Shown here: piece by piece, positions 36,359 to 44,717 of the stretch | Layout: every line of letters starts with the position of its first letter | Numbering within the stretch: the stretch's first letter is position 1 | From: Rhodococcus_G sp042879035 | GTDB taxonomy: Bacteria; Actinomycetota; Actinomycetes; Mycobacteriales; Mycobacteriaceae | DNA length: 64,000 nt | Direction of reading: 5' to 3' | Assembly (NCBI RefSeq): GCF_042879035.1 | Contig: NZ_JBIAOU010000014.1 | Location: 68,310-132,309, forward strand | Made by a program: the position numbers and the translations under genes | The notes under the pieces: model-generated | The model's database searches: none | The model's input: only the letters and a program-made list of their open reading frames with translations | What the model was told of the DNA's origin: nothing

Positions 36359-37816
36359 CTACGAGGCGGTGAGAGCCGCTGAGCGCTTGCGCTGGTCGGC
36401 GACTGCCACCGCGAGGGTCGCGAGCACGACCGCCGCGATCGAGGTGAGGGCGACGATCATGGCGGCGTCCCAGGATGTCCGTTGCTGCGTGGCGAAGAAG
36501 ATCGCCGTGATCATCGCGATGCCGATGGCGGTGCCGATCCGTTGTGATGTCTGGACCAGCCCGCCGGCGCTGCCGGATTGTCCGACGGGAACGTCCATCA
36601 TGGTGAGCGTCTGGTTCGGCGAGATGATCGCTCCCTGGGCGATGCCCATGAGGGACAGCGTCGGCAGCAGCCACCACAGGCTGGTGCCGGCGGCGCCGTG
36701 GGCCCAGATCACGCCGATGCCGGCGCCCAGTCCGCCGAGTGCGACGACGGCACCGGCGATGACGATCCGGCGGCCGTACCCGGTCACCCGGGAGCCGGCC
36801 CACTGCGCGGCGAAGGCGGCGCACAGGGCGGAGGGCAGGCCGAGGAGTCCGGCCTGCAGTGCCGAGAAGCCCGCTCCCTGCTGGGTGTACATCGCGACCA
36901 GGACCCACACGCTGGTGGTCCCGAGATAGTAGAGGCCGCCGATGATGTTGCCGAGCGCGAACGAGGGAATGCGGAACAGCGCGAGGTCGACCATCGGTGC
37001 CCGGCCGCGGTGGAGGTAGGTGCGTTCCCAGCGGATCCACCACGCCGACAGTGCCGCGCTCACCGGGAGGAGCCACCACGTCCAGGGGTGCTGCCGACCA
37101 TTGACGAAGGGGAGGAGGAGCGTCAGGATGCTCAGTCCCAGCAGCACGCAGCCCACCGGATCGAGGTCGTGTCGGGCGCGGGCGTTGCGGCGCTCGGTGG
37201 TTGCCGGCCAGGGGCGCGGAAACCATGCCGCCGCCAGGATCAGTGTGGCAACTCCCAGGGGAGCGTTCAGCAGGAAGGTCCACCGCCACCCGGTGTCCGC
37301 CCCGAACAGGGCGACGAACGCCCCGCCGAGCAGGGGTCCGACGGCGACGGAGACCCCGGAGACCGCGCCGAAGAACCCGTAGGCCCTGCCGAGTTCGCGC
37401 CCTCGGAAGTGGCGTTGCATCATGCCCATCACCTGTGGGGTGACGAGCCCGGAACCTGCGCCCTGGACGAAGCGGGCCACGACCAGGCCCGTGGGCTCGA
37501 CGGCCAGGCCCGCTGCGACGGAGGCGAGGGTGAACGTCGCGACTCCCGCGGCGAAGAGGGCGCCGCGCCCGAGCACATCGCCGGCCCTCCCGGCTGCGAC
37601 CAGGACGATGCCGAAGGTGAGCGCGTAGCCGGACAGCACCCACTGGAGGTCGGCCTGTGACGCACCGATGCCGGACTGAACGGTCGGCAGGACGACGTTC
37701 ACGATGCTGATGCCCACCAGCGACATGAACTGGGCGGTGAGGAGGACGGCCAGGATGCGCCAGCGCGCCGTGTCCGGCGTCGTCTCCGGCGTCAATTCCT
37801 GGTGGGCGGGGTGCAC
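36359..37816 (-). CDS. DHA2-family MFS drug:H+ antiporter
   Basis: 485 residues and about 14 hydrophobic helices, typical of EmrB/QacA-type DHA2 pumps. Motif C-like GAVSGVSVAVGPLLGG and the antiporter-type RFVQGAGSG are present. It exports hydrophobic drugs or metabolites using the proton gradient. It is divergent from the quinone reductase gene, and the 203-bp space holds a perfect palindrome at 37908-37930, so both are probably regulated by one redox- or ligand-sensing repressor. Confidence 0.9.
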   Translation of the reverse strand: MHPAHQELTPETTPDTARWRILAVLLTAQFMSLVGISIVNVVLPTVQSGIGASQADLQWVLSGYALTFGIVLVAAGRAGDVLGRGALFAAGVATFTLASVAAGLAVEPTGLVVARFVQGAGSGLVTPQVMGMMQRHFRGRELGRAYGFFGAVSGVSVAVGPLLGGAFVALFGADTGWRWTFLLNAPLGVATLILAAAWFPRPWPATTERRNARARHDLDPVGCVLLGLSILTLLLPFVNGRQHPWTWWLLPVSAALSAWWIRWERTYLHRGRAPMVDLALFRIPSFALGNIIGGLYYLGTTSVWVLVAMYTQQGAGFSALQAGLLGLPSALCAAFAAQWAGSRVTGYGRRIVIAGAVVALGGLGAGIGVIWAHGAAGTSLWWLLPTLSLMGIAQGAIISPNQTLTMMDVPVGQSGSAGGLVQTSQRIGTAIGIAMITAIFFATQQRTSWDAAMIVALTSIAAVVLATLAVAVADQRKRSAALTAS

Positions 37817-37907
37817 GTGTCCTCATCTGCTGTCCGAATTCCTGCGGCCGAGGCTCGGGTTCGAGTGGTCAGCATGCCATGGGGAGGAGCGGGAACTGTA
37901 CGACCGA

Positions 37908-37930
37908 TTTGGTCATTCACTATGACCAAA
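37908..37930. promoter_or_regulatory. palindromic operator between efflux pump and quinone reductase
   Basis: Perfect 9-bp inverted repeat TTTGGTCAT / ATGACCAAA with a 5-bp spacer (TCACT), in the divergent promoter region. Size and symmetry fit a dimeric winged-helix repressor of HxlR, MarR or TetR type. In Corynebacterium glutamicum the HxlR-type QorR controls a quinone reductase gene, which is a comparable case. No such regulator gene lies in this neighbourhood. Confidence 0.7.
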
Positions 37931-38019
37931 AAGGTAATTGGAGAACCGCTGCTGGTGTGTCTACGGTAATGAAATCGTTTCCCCTGTGGTCCGCCATGGA
38001 CCGAGTAGGAAGGCCCCCC

Positions 38020-38988
38020 ATGAGCTTCTATCGTGTCGTCGTCGAGGAGGCAGGCGGACCGGAAGTCCTGAAGATCGTTCCCATGGAGCTGCCCCAGCCC
38101 GGCCCCGGCCAGGTGCTGGTCAGAATGGCCGCCACGGGGGTCAACTTCATCGAAACCTACCGCCGCGCAGGGGTTTACCCGGCCGAGTACCCCTTCGTCC
38201 CCGGCAGTGAATGCGCGGGCACGGTCGAGGCGCTCGGTGACGGGGTCACCGGGTTCCGCGTGGGCGACCGCGTGGCGACCATGTGGGGCAAGCAGACGTA
38301 CGCCACCCACACGGTGATCGATGCCGCGAAGGCGGTTCCGGTGCCGGACGGCGTCCCCCTGGAGACCGCGGCGGCGACGTTGTCCCAGGGCATCACCGCG
38401 CATTACCTCACGCACTCCTGCTATCCCGTCCAGGACGGTGACGTCGTCCTGGTACACGCCGGCGCGGGTGGCGTGGGGCGGTTGCTGATTCAGCTGTCCG
38501 CGCTGCGCGGCGCCACGGTGATCGCCACCACGTCGACCGACGCCAAGGCCGAGATCGCCCGGGCCGCGGGCGCGGATCACGTCCTCTCCTACGACGAGGT
38601 TCCCACTCGCGTCCGCGACCTGACCGACGGCCGCGGCGTGGACGTGGTCTACGACGGCGTCGGCAAGGACACGTTCGACAGCTCGCTGGCCGCCATCAAG
38701 GTGCGCGGCATGTTGGTGTTGTTCGGCGGTTCCTCCGGCCCCGTGCCCCCGTTCCAGCTGCAACGGCTCAACACCTCCGGCTCGCTGTACGTGACGCGCC
38801 CGAAGACCGGTGACTACCTGCGCACCGACGAGGAGCGGCACTGGCGGACCCGGGAGGTCTTCGACCTGGTGGCCGCGGGCAAGCTCGACATCCACATCGG
38901 GGCCGCATACCCGCTGGCCGACACAGCAGCTGCCCACGCCGCGCTGGAGGGCAGGCAGACCACGGGCAAGACCATCCTCGTTCCGTAG
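38020..38988 (+). CDS. NADPH:quinone oxidoreductase (zeta-crystallin type)
   Basis: 322 residues from ATG at 38020, preceded by AGGAAGG; an open frame continues upstream without similarity. It is a zinc-free medium-chain dehydrogenase/reductase with the NADPH motif HAGAGGVGRLLIQL and the quinone-reductase pattern GVNFIETYRRAGVYP. It reduces quinones to detoxify electrophiles and oxidants. The divergent MFS pump and shared palindrome suggest a joint response to quinone-like or xenobiotic compounds. Confidence 0.93.
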   Translation: MSFYRVVVEEAGGPEVLKIVPMELPQPGPGQVLVRMAATGVNFIETYRRAGVYPAEYPFVPGSECAGTVEALGDGVTGFRVGDRVATMWGKQTYATHTVIDAAKAVPVPDGVPLETAAATLSQGITAHYLTHSCYPVQDGDVVLVHAGAGGVGRLLIQLSALRGATVIATTSTDAKAEIARAAGADHVLSYDEVPTRVRDLTDGRGVDVVYDGVGKDTFDSSLAAIKVRGMLVLFGGSSGPVPPFQLQRLNTSGSLYVTRPKTGDYLRTDEERHWRTREVFDLVAAGKLDIHIGAAYPLADTAAAHAALEGRQTTGKTILVP

Positions 38989-39049
38989 GCGTCGGAAGGG
39001 CCAACCGCCAAGCCGCGCATCGCGGCCTGTTCTCGTGGATACTGCACCG

Positions 39050-40024
39050 GTGACGCGCACCAAGCGAACCATCCTGTCCGCCCTGTCGACGGTGGTGCTC
39101 GCGGTCGCGGGCCTGCTGATCGCGACCCCGGCAAGTGGTGGCGCCGCACCGCCGCCCGACTGGCGGTACATGATGGTGGCGTTCAGCAACACCAGCGACC
39201 GCGACATGGACGTGTACGAGTCGGGGGACGGCACCGGATTCCAACTCGTCCAGCCGTCGGCGTATCGGCCCCCGTCCGGGGTGGTGCGGGATCCGAGCAT
39301 CTTCCGGCACACGGACGGGTCCTACTACGTCACCTACACGACGGTGGACGGGGCGAACATCGGCTTCGCGCGCAGCAGTGACCGCGTCAACTGGACGCCG
39401 CTGGGGAACTGGCCGGTCCCGTTCTGCTGCGCCTTCCTGCCGGGTACGGGGGACGGCACGGGTTCCGCGAGCCCACCGGGCTTCTCGGGGTCGGCCGGCT
39501 TCAGCGACGGACCGTCGTTGTCGCCGTTCACCACCAAGGCCTGGGCGCCGGAATGGTTCGTGGACGCAGGCCGCGTCAACGTCATCCTGTCCATGTCGAC
39601 GGGCGGCGGATTCGTGCCGTATCTGATGACGGCGCTCGACCCGTCGCTCCGGTTGTGGAGCCCGCCCGTTCCGCTCGGCGGGATCGGCGCGGACCACATC
39701 GACACCACCGTGGTCAAGGTCGGATCGACCTATCACGCCTTCACGAAGAACGAGACGAAGAAGGTCATCGAGCACGCGGTCGCGCCGTCGCTGGCGGGAC
39801 CCTACTCGTTCGTCGCGCCCGGCGACTGGGGTTCGCCGGTGGAGGGCCCGGCCGTGGTCCAGTTGCCCAGCGGCACCTGGCGGATGTACTTCGACGGCTA
39901 TACCGAGGGCAAGTACTTCTACTCCGACAGCACGGACGGGCTGAACACGTGGTCGCCGCGGCAGGAGCTTCCCGGCCTGTCCGGGACGGTGCGTCATGTC
40001 GGCGTGATGCAGGAGCCGGCCTGA
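39050..40024 (+). CDS. secreted GH43-type glycoside hydrolase
   Basis: 324 residues from GTG at 39050. An N-terminal signal peptide (about 1-30, ending PASGG) is followed by a five-bladed beta-propeller of the GH43/GH62/GH117 group. The acidic triad is recognisable as D81 in VVRDPSIF, D218 in DHIDTTVV and E265 in VEGPAVV. Such enzymes remove arabinose, xylose or galactose units from polysaccharides. Secretion suggests action on plant or cell-wall arabinan or galactan; the substrate is unproven. Confidence 0.83.
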   Translation: MTRTKRTILSALSTVVLAVAGLLIATPASGGAAPPPDWRYMMVAFSNTSDRDMDVYESGDGTGFQLVQPSAYRPPSGVVRDPSIFRHTDGSYYVTYTTVDGANIGFARSSDRVNWTPLGNWPVPFCCAFLPGTGDGTGSASPPGFSGSAGFSDGPSLSPFTTKAWAPEWFVDAGRVNVILSMSTGGGFVPYLMTALDPSLRLWSPPVPLGGIGADHIDTTVVKVGSTYHAFTKNETKKVIEHAVAPSLAGPYSFVAPGDWGSPVEGPAVVQLPSGTWRMYFDGYTEGKYFYSDSTDGLNTWSPRQELPGLSGTVRHVGVMQEPA

Positions 40025-40054
40025 CGCCGACCGAGCCGCGAAGGCCGGTGCCGA

Positions 40055-40624
40055 TCACGGTCGCTCGTTGCGGGCGGCCTTCTCGACGATGCCGGCGATC
40101 CGCCTGGTCTTGGTCGCAGGCTGCTTCGCGTATGCGATCTGGCCGAGCGCGAACTTGCGCACGCTCGGCGGCCACGCGTCCCAGTGGGTGCGGGCCTGCG
40201 GGTCGGCGTCCAGCGCCGCGGTGAGCTCCGGGGATTCGACGAGTGCCTCGGCGTCGTCGAGCAGCGTCCACAGACCCCGCTGCTTGGCGTCGTCGACGAC
40301 CGCCAGTCCCGCCGGCTGCATGCGCCCCTCGGCGAGCAGATCGGTCACGCGGGCCTTGTTGGACGCGGCCCACGCGCTGTTGCGGCCGCGTCGGGTGAAC
40401 CACATGCCTCGGCGGTGCTCGTCGATGGTCCGGGTGTGCCCGTCGACCCACCCCCAACACAACGCCTCCCGCACGACCTGGTCGTAGTCGAGCGGTGCGC
40501 TGCCGGATTCCTTGCGCCAGAACACGAGCCAGATGCCTGCGGAGTGGTCGTGGTTGTCCCGCAGCCACGCGTGCCACTCGTCGAGGGACTCGGGGTGCAG
40601 GTGCTCGGCGTTCGCATTGGCCAT
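40055..40624 (-). CDS. YdeI/OmpD-associated family protein
   Basis: 189 residues with the family pattern SAGIWLVFWRKESG, LCWGWVDG and the C-terminal ALGQIAYAKQPATKTRRI. These cytosolic bacterial proteins have no proven biochemical role; some are linked to membrane stress or heavy metal response. It stands alone on the minus strand, 10 bp past the pseudouridine synthase stop. Confidence 0.87.
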   Translation of the reverse strand: MANANAEHLHPESLDEWHAWLRDNHDHSAGIWLVFWRKESGSAPLDYDQVVREALCWGWVDGHTRTIDEHRRGMWFTRRGRNSAWAASNKARVTDLLAEGRMQPAGLAVVDDAKQRGLWTLLDDAEALVESPELTAALDADPQARTHWDAWPPSVRKFALGQIAYAKQPATKTRRIAGIVEKAARNERP

Positions 40625-40634
40625 GCGGACAAGA

Positions 40635-41579
40635 CTAGGGTGCCTCGGTCAAAGCCCGCCGCGTCACGAAGCGGCGCGCCGCGCCGGACAGTGGATCGGT
40701 GAACTCCAGTTCCCGCGCGAGTAGCTGCAGGGGAAGGGCGTGATCGTCCGGCGCCTCGGGCAGGAGTTCGGGATACAGCCGGTCGCCGAGGATCCCGACG
40801 CCGAGCGCGGCCAGGTGCACCCGCAGCTGGTGCATCCGTCCGGTGTGGGGGCGCAGCGTCGTGTGCAGCACCGCACGCCCGGATGCGCTGACACCGGTCC
40901 CGCGCACGTCGATCTCCGTCTCGGCGTTGGGTTCTCGGGCGTCGTCGACGACGACCCGGAGCCTGCCGCGCTGCGACTCGATGTGGTTGCGGTAGACGAT
41001 CGGCAGGTCCCCCGAATTCCATCCGGGCGGCCTCGCCGACACCGCCTCGTAGACCTTCGCGACCTGCCGCTTCTCGAACAGCGACTGGTATGCGCCGCGT
41101 GTCGCGGGACGGGCCGAGAACATCACCAGGCCGGCGGTCGCGCGGTCGAGTCGATGGATCGGCGTCAGATCCGGATTGTCGAGGCGGATCCGGAGTCGGA
41201 CGAGCGCGGACTCGCGCAGGTATCGCCCGCTCGGGGTGGTCGGAAGGAAGTGTGGCTTGTCGATCACCACGAGGTCGTCGTCGACGTGCAGGATCTCCTC
41301 GTGGAACGGCACCGGTTCCTCCACCGGCAGATCGCGGTGGTACCAGACGAATTGGTGCGCGCCCAAGGGCGTGCCGCGACCGATCGGACTGCCGTCGACG
41401 CCGACGATCTCGCCGGCGTCGAACCGCCGGTACAGGCCGTCGGCGTCGAGGTGGTCGAACCTCGCGACGACGTACTCGGCGATCGTCGCCCACGGCCCGG
41501 ACGTCGGGACACGCAGCCGCGTCGGCCCGACCCCGTTCCGGACGGGCAGCGGTGGAGGCATCGGCACGCGCGTCATCAT
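40635..41579 (-). CDS. RluA-family RNA pseudouridine synthase
   Basis: 314 residues from the first of two adjacent ATGs (41579, 41576). The catalytic motif HRLDRATAG carries the essential Asp, followed by the family segments KVYEAV and HQLRVHLAALGVGILGD. It converts uridine to pseudouridine in rRNA or tRNA; the target site cannot be read from sequence. The decayed DUF222 gene ends only 7 bases upstream on the same strand. Confidence 0.93.
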   Translation of the reverse strand: MMTRVPMPPPLPVRNGVGPTRLRVPTSGPWATIAEYVVARFDHLDADGLYRRFDAGEIVGVDGSPIGRGTPLGAHQFVWYHRDLPVEEPVPFHEEILHVDDDLVVIDKPHFLPTTPSGRYLRESALVRLRIRLDNPDLTPIHRLDRATAGLVMFSARPATRGAYQSLFEKRQVAKVYEAVSARPPGWNSGDLPIVYRNHIESQRGRLRVVVDDAREPNAETEIDVRGTGVSASGRAVLHTTLRPHTGRMHQLRVHLAALGVGILGDRLYPELLPEAPDDHALPLQLLARELEFTDPLSGAARRFVTRRALTEAP

Positions 41580-41586
41580 CCCACCG

Positions 41587-42496
41587 TCACGCGGTCGGCC
41601 GCGCCGCCGGTGGTGCAACGCTGTGGTGGATGTGCCCGGTGGGTGTGGTGATCCGGACTTCGTGTGTGCCGTCGGGGGAGTCGAGCGTCTCGGCGACCCA
41701 GCCGGGTGCCTGTTTGGCGTGGTTGCATGCCTCGCGCAGGCCCTGACCCTTGTCGAGGGTGGTCGGTCCGCCGTCACCCGAACCGGTGTCGGGGGTGCGG
41801 TCGTGTCGTCGGTCGGCGCGGTGACTGTGCGGGAGACGAGGGTGTCGGCCATGATCCGGCCGCGGGTCCGTTCGTCGCCGGTGGCGGTCGCCGACGCGGC
41901 AGCTGCGGCGAGGGCGGCATGGCAGGCGACGCCGTCGGCCAGGGGGAGCAGTGCCGTCACGTAGGCCATCGAGTCGGGAGCGGGGCGGATCGACACCCGA
42001 CGTTCGGAGTGTGCCTTGGCCTTGCGTCGGATCCAGACCCTCTTGTCGGCTTCGTACGCCAGCTGGCGTGCACTGGCGACGGTCTCGCGGTCGCTCATCT
42101 TCTCGAGGCGCGGGGTCGGCGGCCGGTTTCCGGTCGACGTCGGCGCGGTCTTCGGTTGAGAGGCAAGCGGTTTCGCGGGCGATCTGGGTGGCCCGCCATT
42201 CGGTGATGCACCCTGCGCGCAGTGCGGCGAGGGTGGGGGGAGTTCGGTGGCGAGGGTGGTGGCCAGGCCGAGGTGGATGCCGCCGCATCGGCTGCCGCGC
42301 GGCGTTGGTCGGCGACGAAATTCGCCGTGACCTGAGCCTGGAGTCCCGCGGCGGCGCAGGAGAGGCGTTCGAGGGCGCAGAGCAGGTCGATGCGCTCGGC
42401 CTGCTGGTGGGGGCCGTCGGTCCGGGCGAGCCGGTGGACCCATCGCTCCACATCGGCGGCCGTCACCGTCTGCTCGACACCTTCCGGTTCGCTCAT
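41587..42496 (-). pseudogene. decayed DUF222/HNH endonuclease gene
   Basis: Recognisable pieces of a DUF222-HNH protein occur in order but in different frames. The N-terminus is MSEPEGVEQ... with LLCALERLSCAAAGLQAQVT. A middle piece contains AALRAGCITEWRATQIARET. Next comes DRETVASARQLAYEADKRVW...ALLPLADGVACHAAL. The C-terminus is GLREACNHAKQAPGWVAETL with a PTGHIHHSVAPP end. At least three frame changes are needed, the HNH metal-binding core is missing, and a cysteine normal in this family is Arg (LREAC). The copy cannot make the full protein. Such families are multicopy in rhodococci and decay often. Confidence 0.8.
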
Positions 42497-42628
42497 ATGT
42501 TCGATTGTACCGAGTGTCACCGACAGGTTCGTCGGTTCCGAGGTTCCATCCGGTGACTGACCTCGGCCAACTGATGGGGCGGACGAGCTGCGACGAGATG
42601 TGGGAAATGCGTCGGATTCGACGTCGGA

Positions 42629-43519
42629 CTACCGCGACCAGTACTGCAACACCGACTCCTCGGTGAGCAGGGTGGACCCTTCGGTGATGACGAGCGAGGT
42701 CGGGCTCAGCCGGTACTGCACACCGTCGTTGGTCGCGGTGAAGCCGTCGCCGGTGGCGACCGGGTCGTCGATCTCGATCGCTGCCCCGTCGCTGAGTCGA
42801 ATTCCCTTGTAATACAGCCGTCCCACCCCCGTTTCGCAGATCACGACGAGGGACGCGGTGGTTTGCCCCACGGCGATCGCGGGATCGGTGTAGTTGCAAC
42901 GGGCCGAAGGCACGTCGACGAACCCCTGTTCGTCCGTGCCGCCGACGGGGGAATTGGATCCTGCAGAGGATGCTGTCGAACCCGCCGTGGCGGGTGCGGG
43001 ATTGCCGGTCGGAGTCAGCTCGAGGTTCTCGATCCGCACCGCGACATCGCCGGGAAGAATGGTCAGGTAGCCGCTACCCTGAACGATGTCGTTCGCCGAG
43101 ATGCAGGAGAAGTCTCCCGTCAGGCACGACAGTCGCTCCCAGTAACCGCCCGTGGAGCGAGTGGGTCGGATCGCGTACTCGCCGGGCTGGATGTCCGTGC
43201 CGACCTTCAGGATGCCGTTGGTCGGCGTGTCGCGCACAGCGGAGGCGGCACTCGATACGGGCCCGGCGGCCGTGGATGCTGCAGCCGAAGTGGTGGCCGT
43301 CACGGTCGATGCCGGCGTTCTCACGGCGACGTCAGCGTCGCCACCGGAGTCCGAATTGCGGACAAGGAGGATGACGAGAGCGGCAACGGCGACGATCGCC
43401 ACGATTGCCACGCCGGCCATGGCCCAGGGCCACTTCGGCCGTCGAGCCGGAGGCTGTGGGGGCCAGCCGGGTGGAGTTGGGCTGTACCCGTACCCATTCG
43501 GTGGAGGTGGCATCGACAT
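42629..43519 (-). CDS. membrane-anchored protein with proline-rich N-terminus
   Basis: 296 residues from ATG at 43519; ATG at 43513 is also possible. A Pro/Gly/Tyr-rich cytoplasmic start (PPPPNGYGYSPTPPGWPPQPP) is followed by one transmembrane helix (about 29-52), a Ser/Thr/Ala-rich linker, then a compact extracytoplasmic domain with four cysteines and the segment VGTDIQPGEYAIRP. That segment resembles actinobacterial surface proteins of unknown function. It lies 23 bp after the stop of the YeaQ-type membrane gene, so the two are probably co-transcribed. Confidence 0.7.
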   Translation of the reverse strand: MSMPPPPNGYGYSPTPPGWPPQPPARRPKWPWAMAGVAIVAIVAVAALVILLVRNSDSGGDADVAVRTPASTVTATTSAAASTAAGPVSSAASAVRDTPTNGILKVGTDIQPGEYAIRPTRSTGGYWERLSCLTGDFSCISANDIVQGSGYLTILPGDVAVRIENLELTPTGNPAPATAGSTASSAGSNSPVGGTDEQGFVDVPSARCNYTDPAIAVGQTTASLVVICETGVGRLYYKGIRLSDGAAIEIDDPVATGDGFTATNDGVQYRLSPTSLVITEGSTLLTEESVLQYWSR

Positions 43520-43542
43520 CCGGGTTCGCTCGGTCCGGGGTC

Positions 43543-43812
43543 TCAGTCGACCGGTGACGCGGACCGGTTCTTCCACCAGGACCATGCGGCGGTGACGATG
43601 ATCGCGCCGGCGATGGAGCCGATGATGCCGCTGAGGCGTAGTTCGAGGCCGTCGCCGGCGAGGAGGCTGACGATCAGCCCGCCCACGAACGAACCGACGA
43701 CACCCGCGACAAGTGCCAGGGTCCAGTCGATTCCGGACCGGGACCTGCCCAGGACGAGTTGTGCGGCGGCACCGACCAGCAATCCGAACAGGATCATCCC
43801 GATGATCAGCAT
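43543..43812 (-). CDS. GlsB/YeaQ/YmgE-family stress membrane protein
   Basis: 89 residues from ATG at 43812. Three glycine-rich helices include the family motif GxxxGAxxxLxxG-type LVGAAAQLVLG and AGVVGSFVGGLI. This family (transglycosylase-associated proteins) is induced by general envelope and acid stress in several bacteria. It sits between an alpha/beta hydrolase and a membrane-anchored protein on the minus strand. Confidence 0.9.
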   Translation of the reverse strand: MLIIGMILFGLLVGAAAQLVLGRSRSGIDWTLALVAGVVGSFVGGLIVSLLAGDGLELRLSGIIGSIAGAIIVTAAWSWWKNRSASPVD

Positions 43813-43865
43813 GGCGGGAGTATAGGGCGCAGCGGCGCCGATGGCCTGTTGTCGCGAGGGCGGCT

Positions 43866-44645
43866 CTACCCGTGCCGCGCCACGTCCTCGCACAGGATGC
43901 TCGGCCAGCGCGCGAGATCGGCCGGTGTGCCGGCCACCTCGAGGGTGGCCTTGGGCAGCAGCTCCACCAGTGCCTCGGCGGTGGACACCGGATGGGCGGG
44001 GTCGTCGATCCAGGCCAGCACCGTGGTCGGCACGTCGATTCCGGCGATCTCGGCCGGTGCGGGCAGATCGCTCAGCGCGGCCCCGCGGAACAGCGACGGA
44101 AGCAGGTGTTCGGAAACATCCGGCACGGTTTCGGGAGTCCCGACGGTCGCCGGTGGGCGGGGCACGGCGAGGTCGGCGCCGAGGAACGCGCCCAGCCCCT
44201 GCTCCTCGATCACCGCGGCATTGCGTCGGTACGTGTCGGCCTTGGCGGCACGGGTGTCCCAGGCGGTCGCGGGCACCAGCAGGGTGAGTCCGACGAACCG
44301 GCCCGGATCGCGCACCGCGGCGTGCAGCAGGGTGCCGGTGCCCATCGACGGCCCGACACCGTGCACCTGCTCGCCGGGAAACCAGTGGTCGAGCAGCCTG
44401 AGCAGGTCGTCGGCCAGCACCGGCCAGCGGTAGTCCTCCGGCACCGCACGACCGGACGAATGGCCGTGTCCGCGTGCGTCGTACCGCAGCAGCCGGGTCC
44501 CACTGAGCCCGCGGCCGAGATCGAGCGCCATCAGGCGGTCACGATGGCGGCTGGAGGTGAGGCCGTGGAGCTGGACCACCGGATGGCCGCCCTCGTCACT
44601 GAGTTCCACGTCGAGCTCGGCGCCCGGAACGCTGAAGGTCGGCAC
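43866..44645 (-). CDS. alpha/beta-fold hydrolase
   Basis: 259 residues from GTG at 44645 with an AGGAG site 5 bases upstream. Nucleophile motif GVGPSMGTG has Ser100, and the oxyanion segment is LHGLTSSRH. The catalytic Asp and His are expected near the C-terminus (WIDDPAHP region). Such hydrolases act as esterases, lipases or epoxide hydrolases; the substrate is open. It is divergent from the condensation-GNAT gene across about 70 bp. Confidence 0.88.
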   Translation of the reverse strand: MPTFSVPGAELDVELSDEGGHPVVQLHGLTSSRHRDRLMALDLGRGLSGTRLLRYDARGHGHSSGRAVPEDYRWPVLADDLLRLLDHWFPGEQVHGVGPSMGTGTLLHAAVRDPGRFVGLTLLVPATAWDTRAAKADTYRRNAAVIEEQGLGAFLGADLAVPRPPATVGTPETVPDVSEHLLPSLFRGAALSDLPAPAEIAGIDVPTTVLAWIDDPAHPVSTAEALVELLPKATLEVAGTPADLARWPSILCEDVARHG

Positions 44646-44717
44646 GGCGGCTCCTGTGTGTCGTAGGGCGCGGTGGTTGGAAGGCGCGGTCGCTGGGGGA
44701 GTGCCTAGGATACTGCC

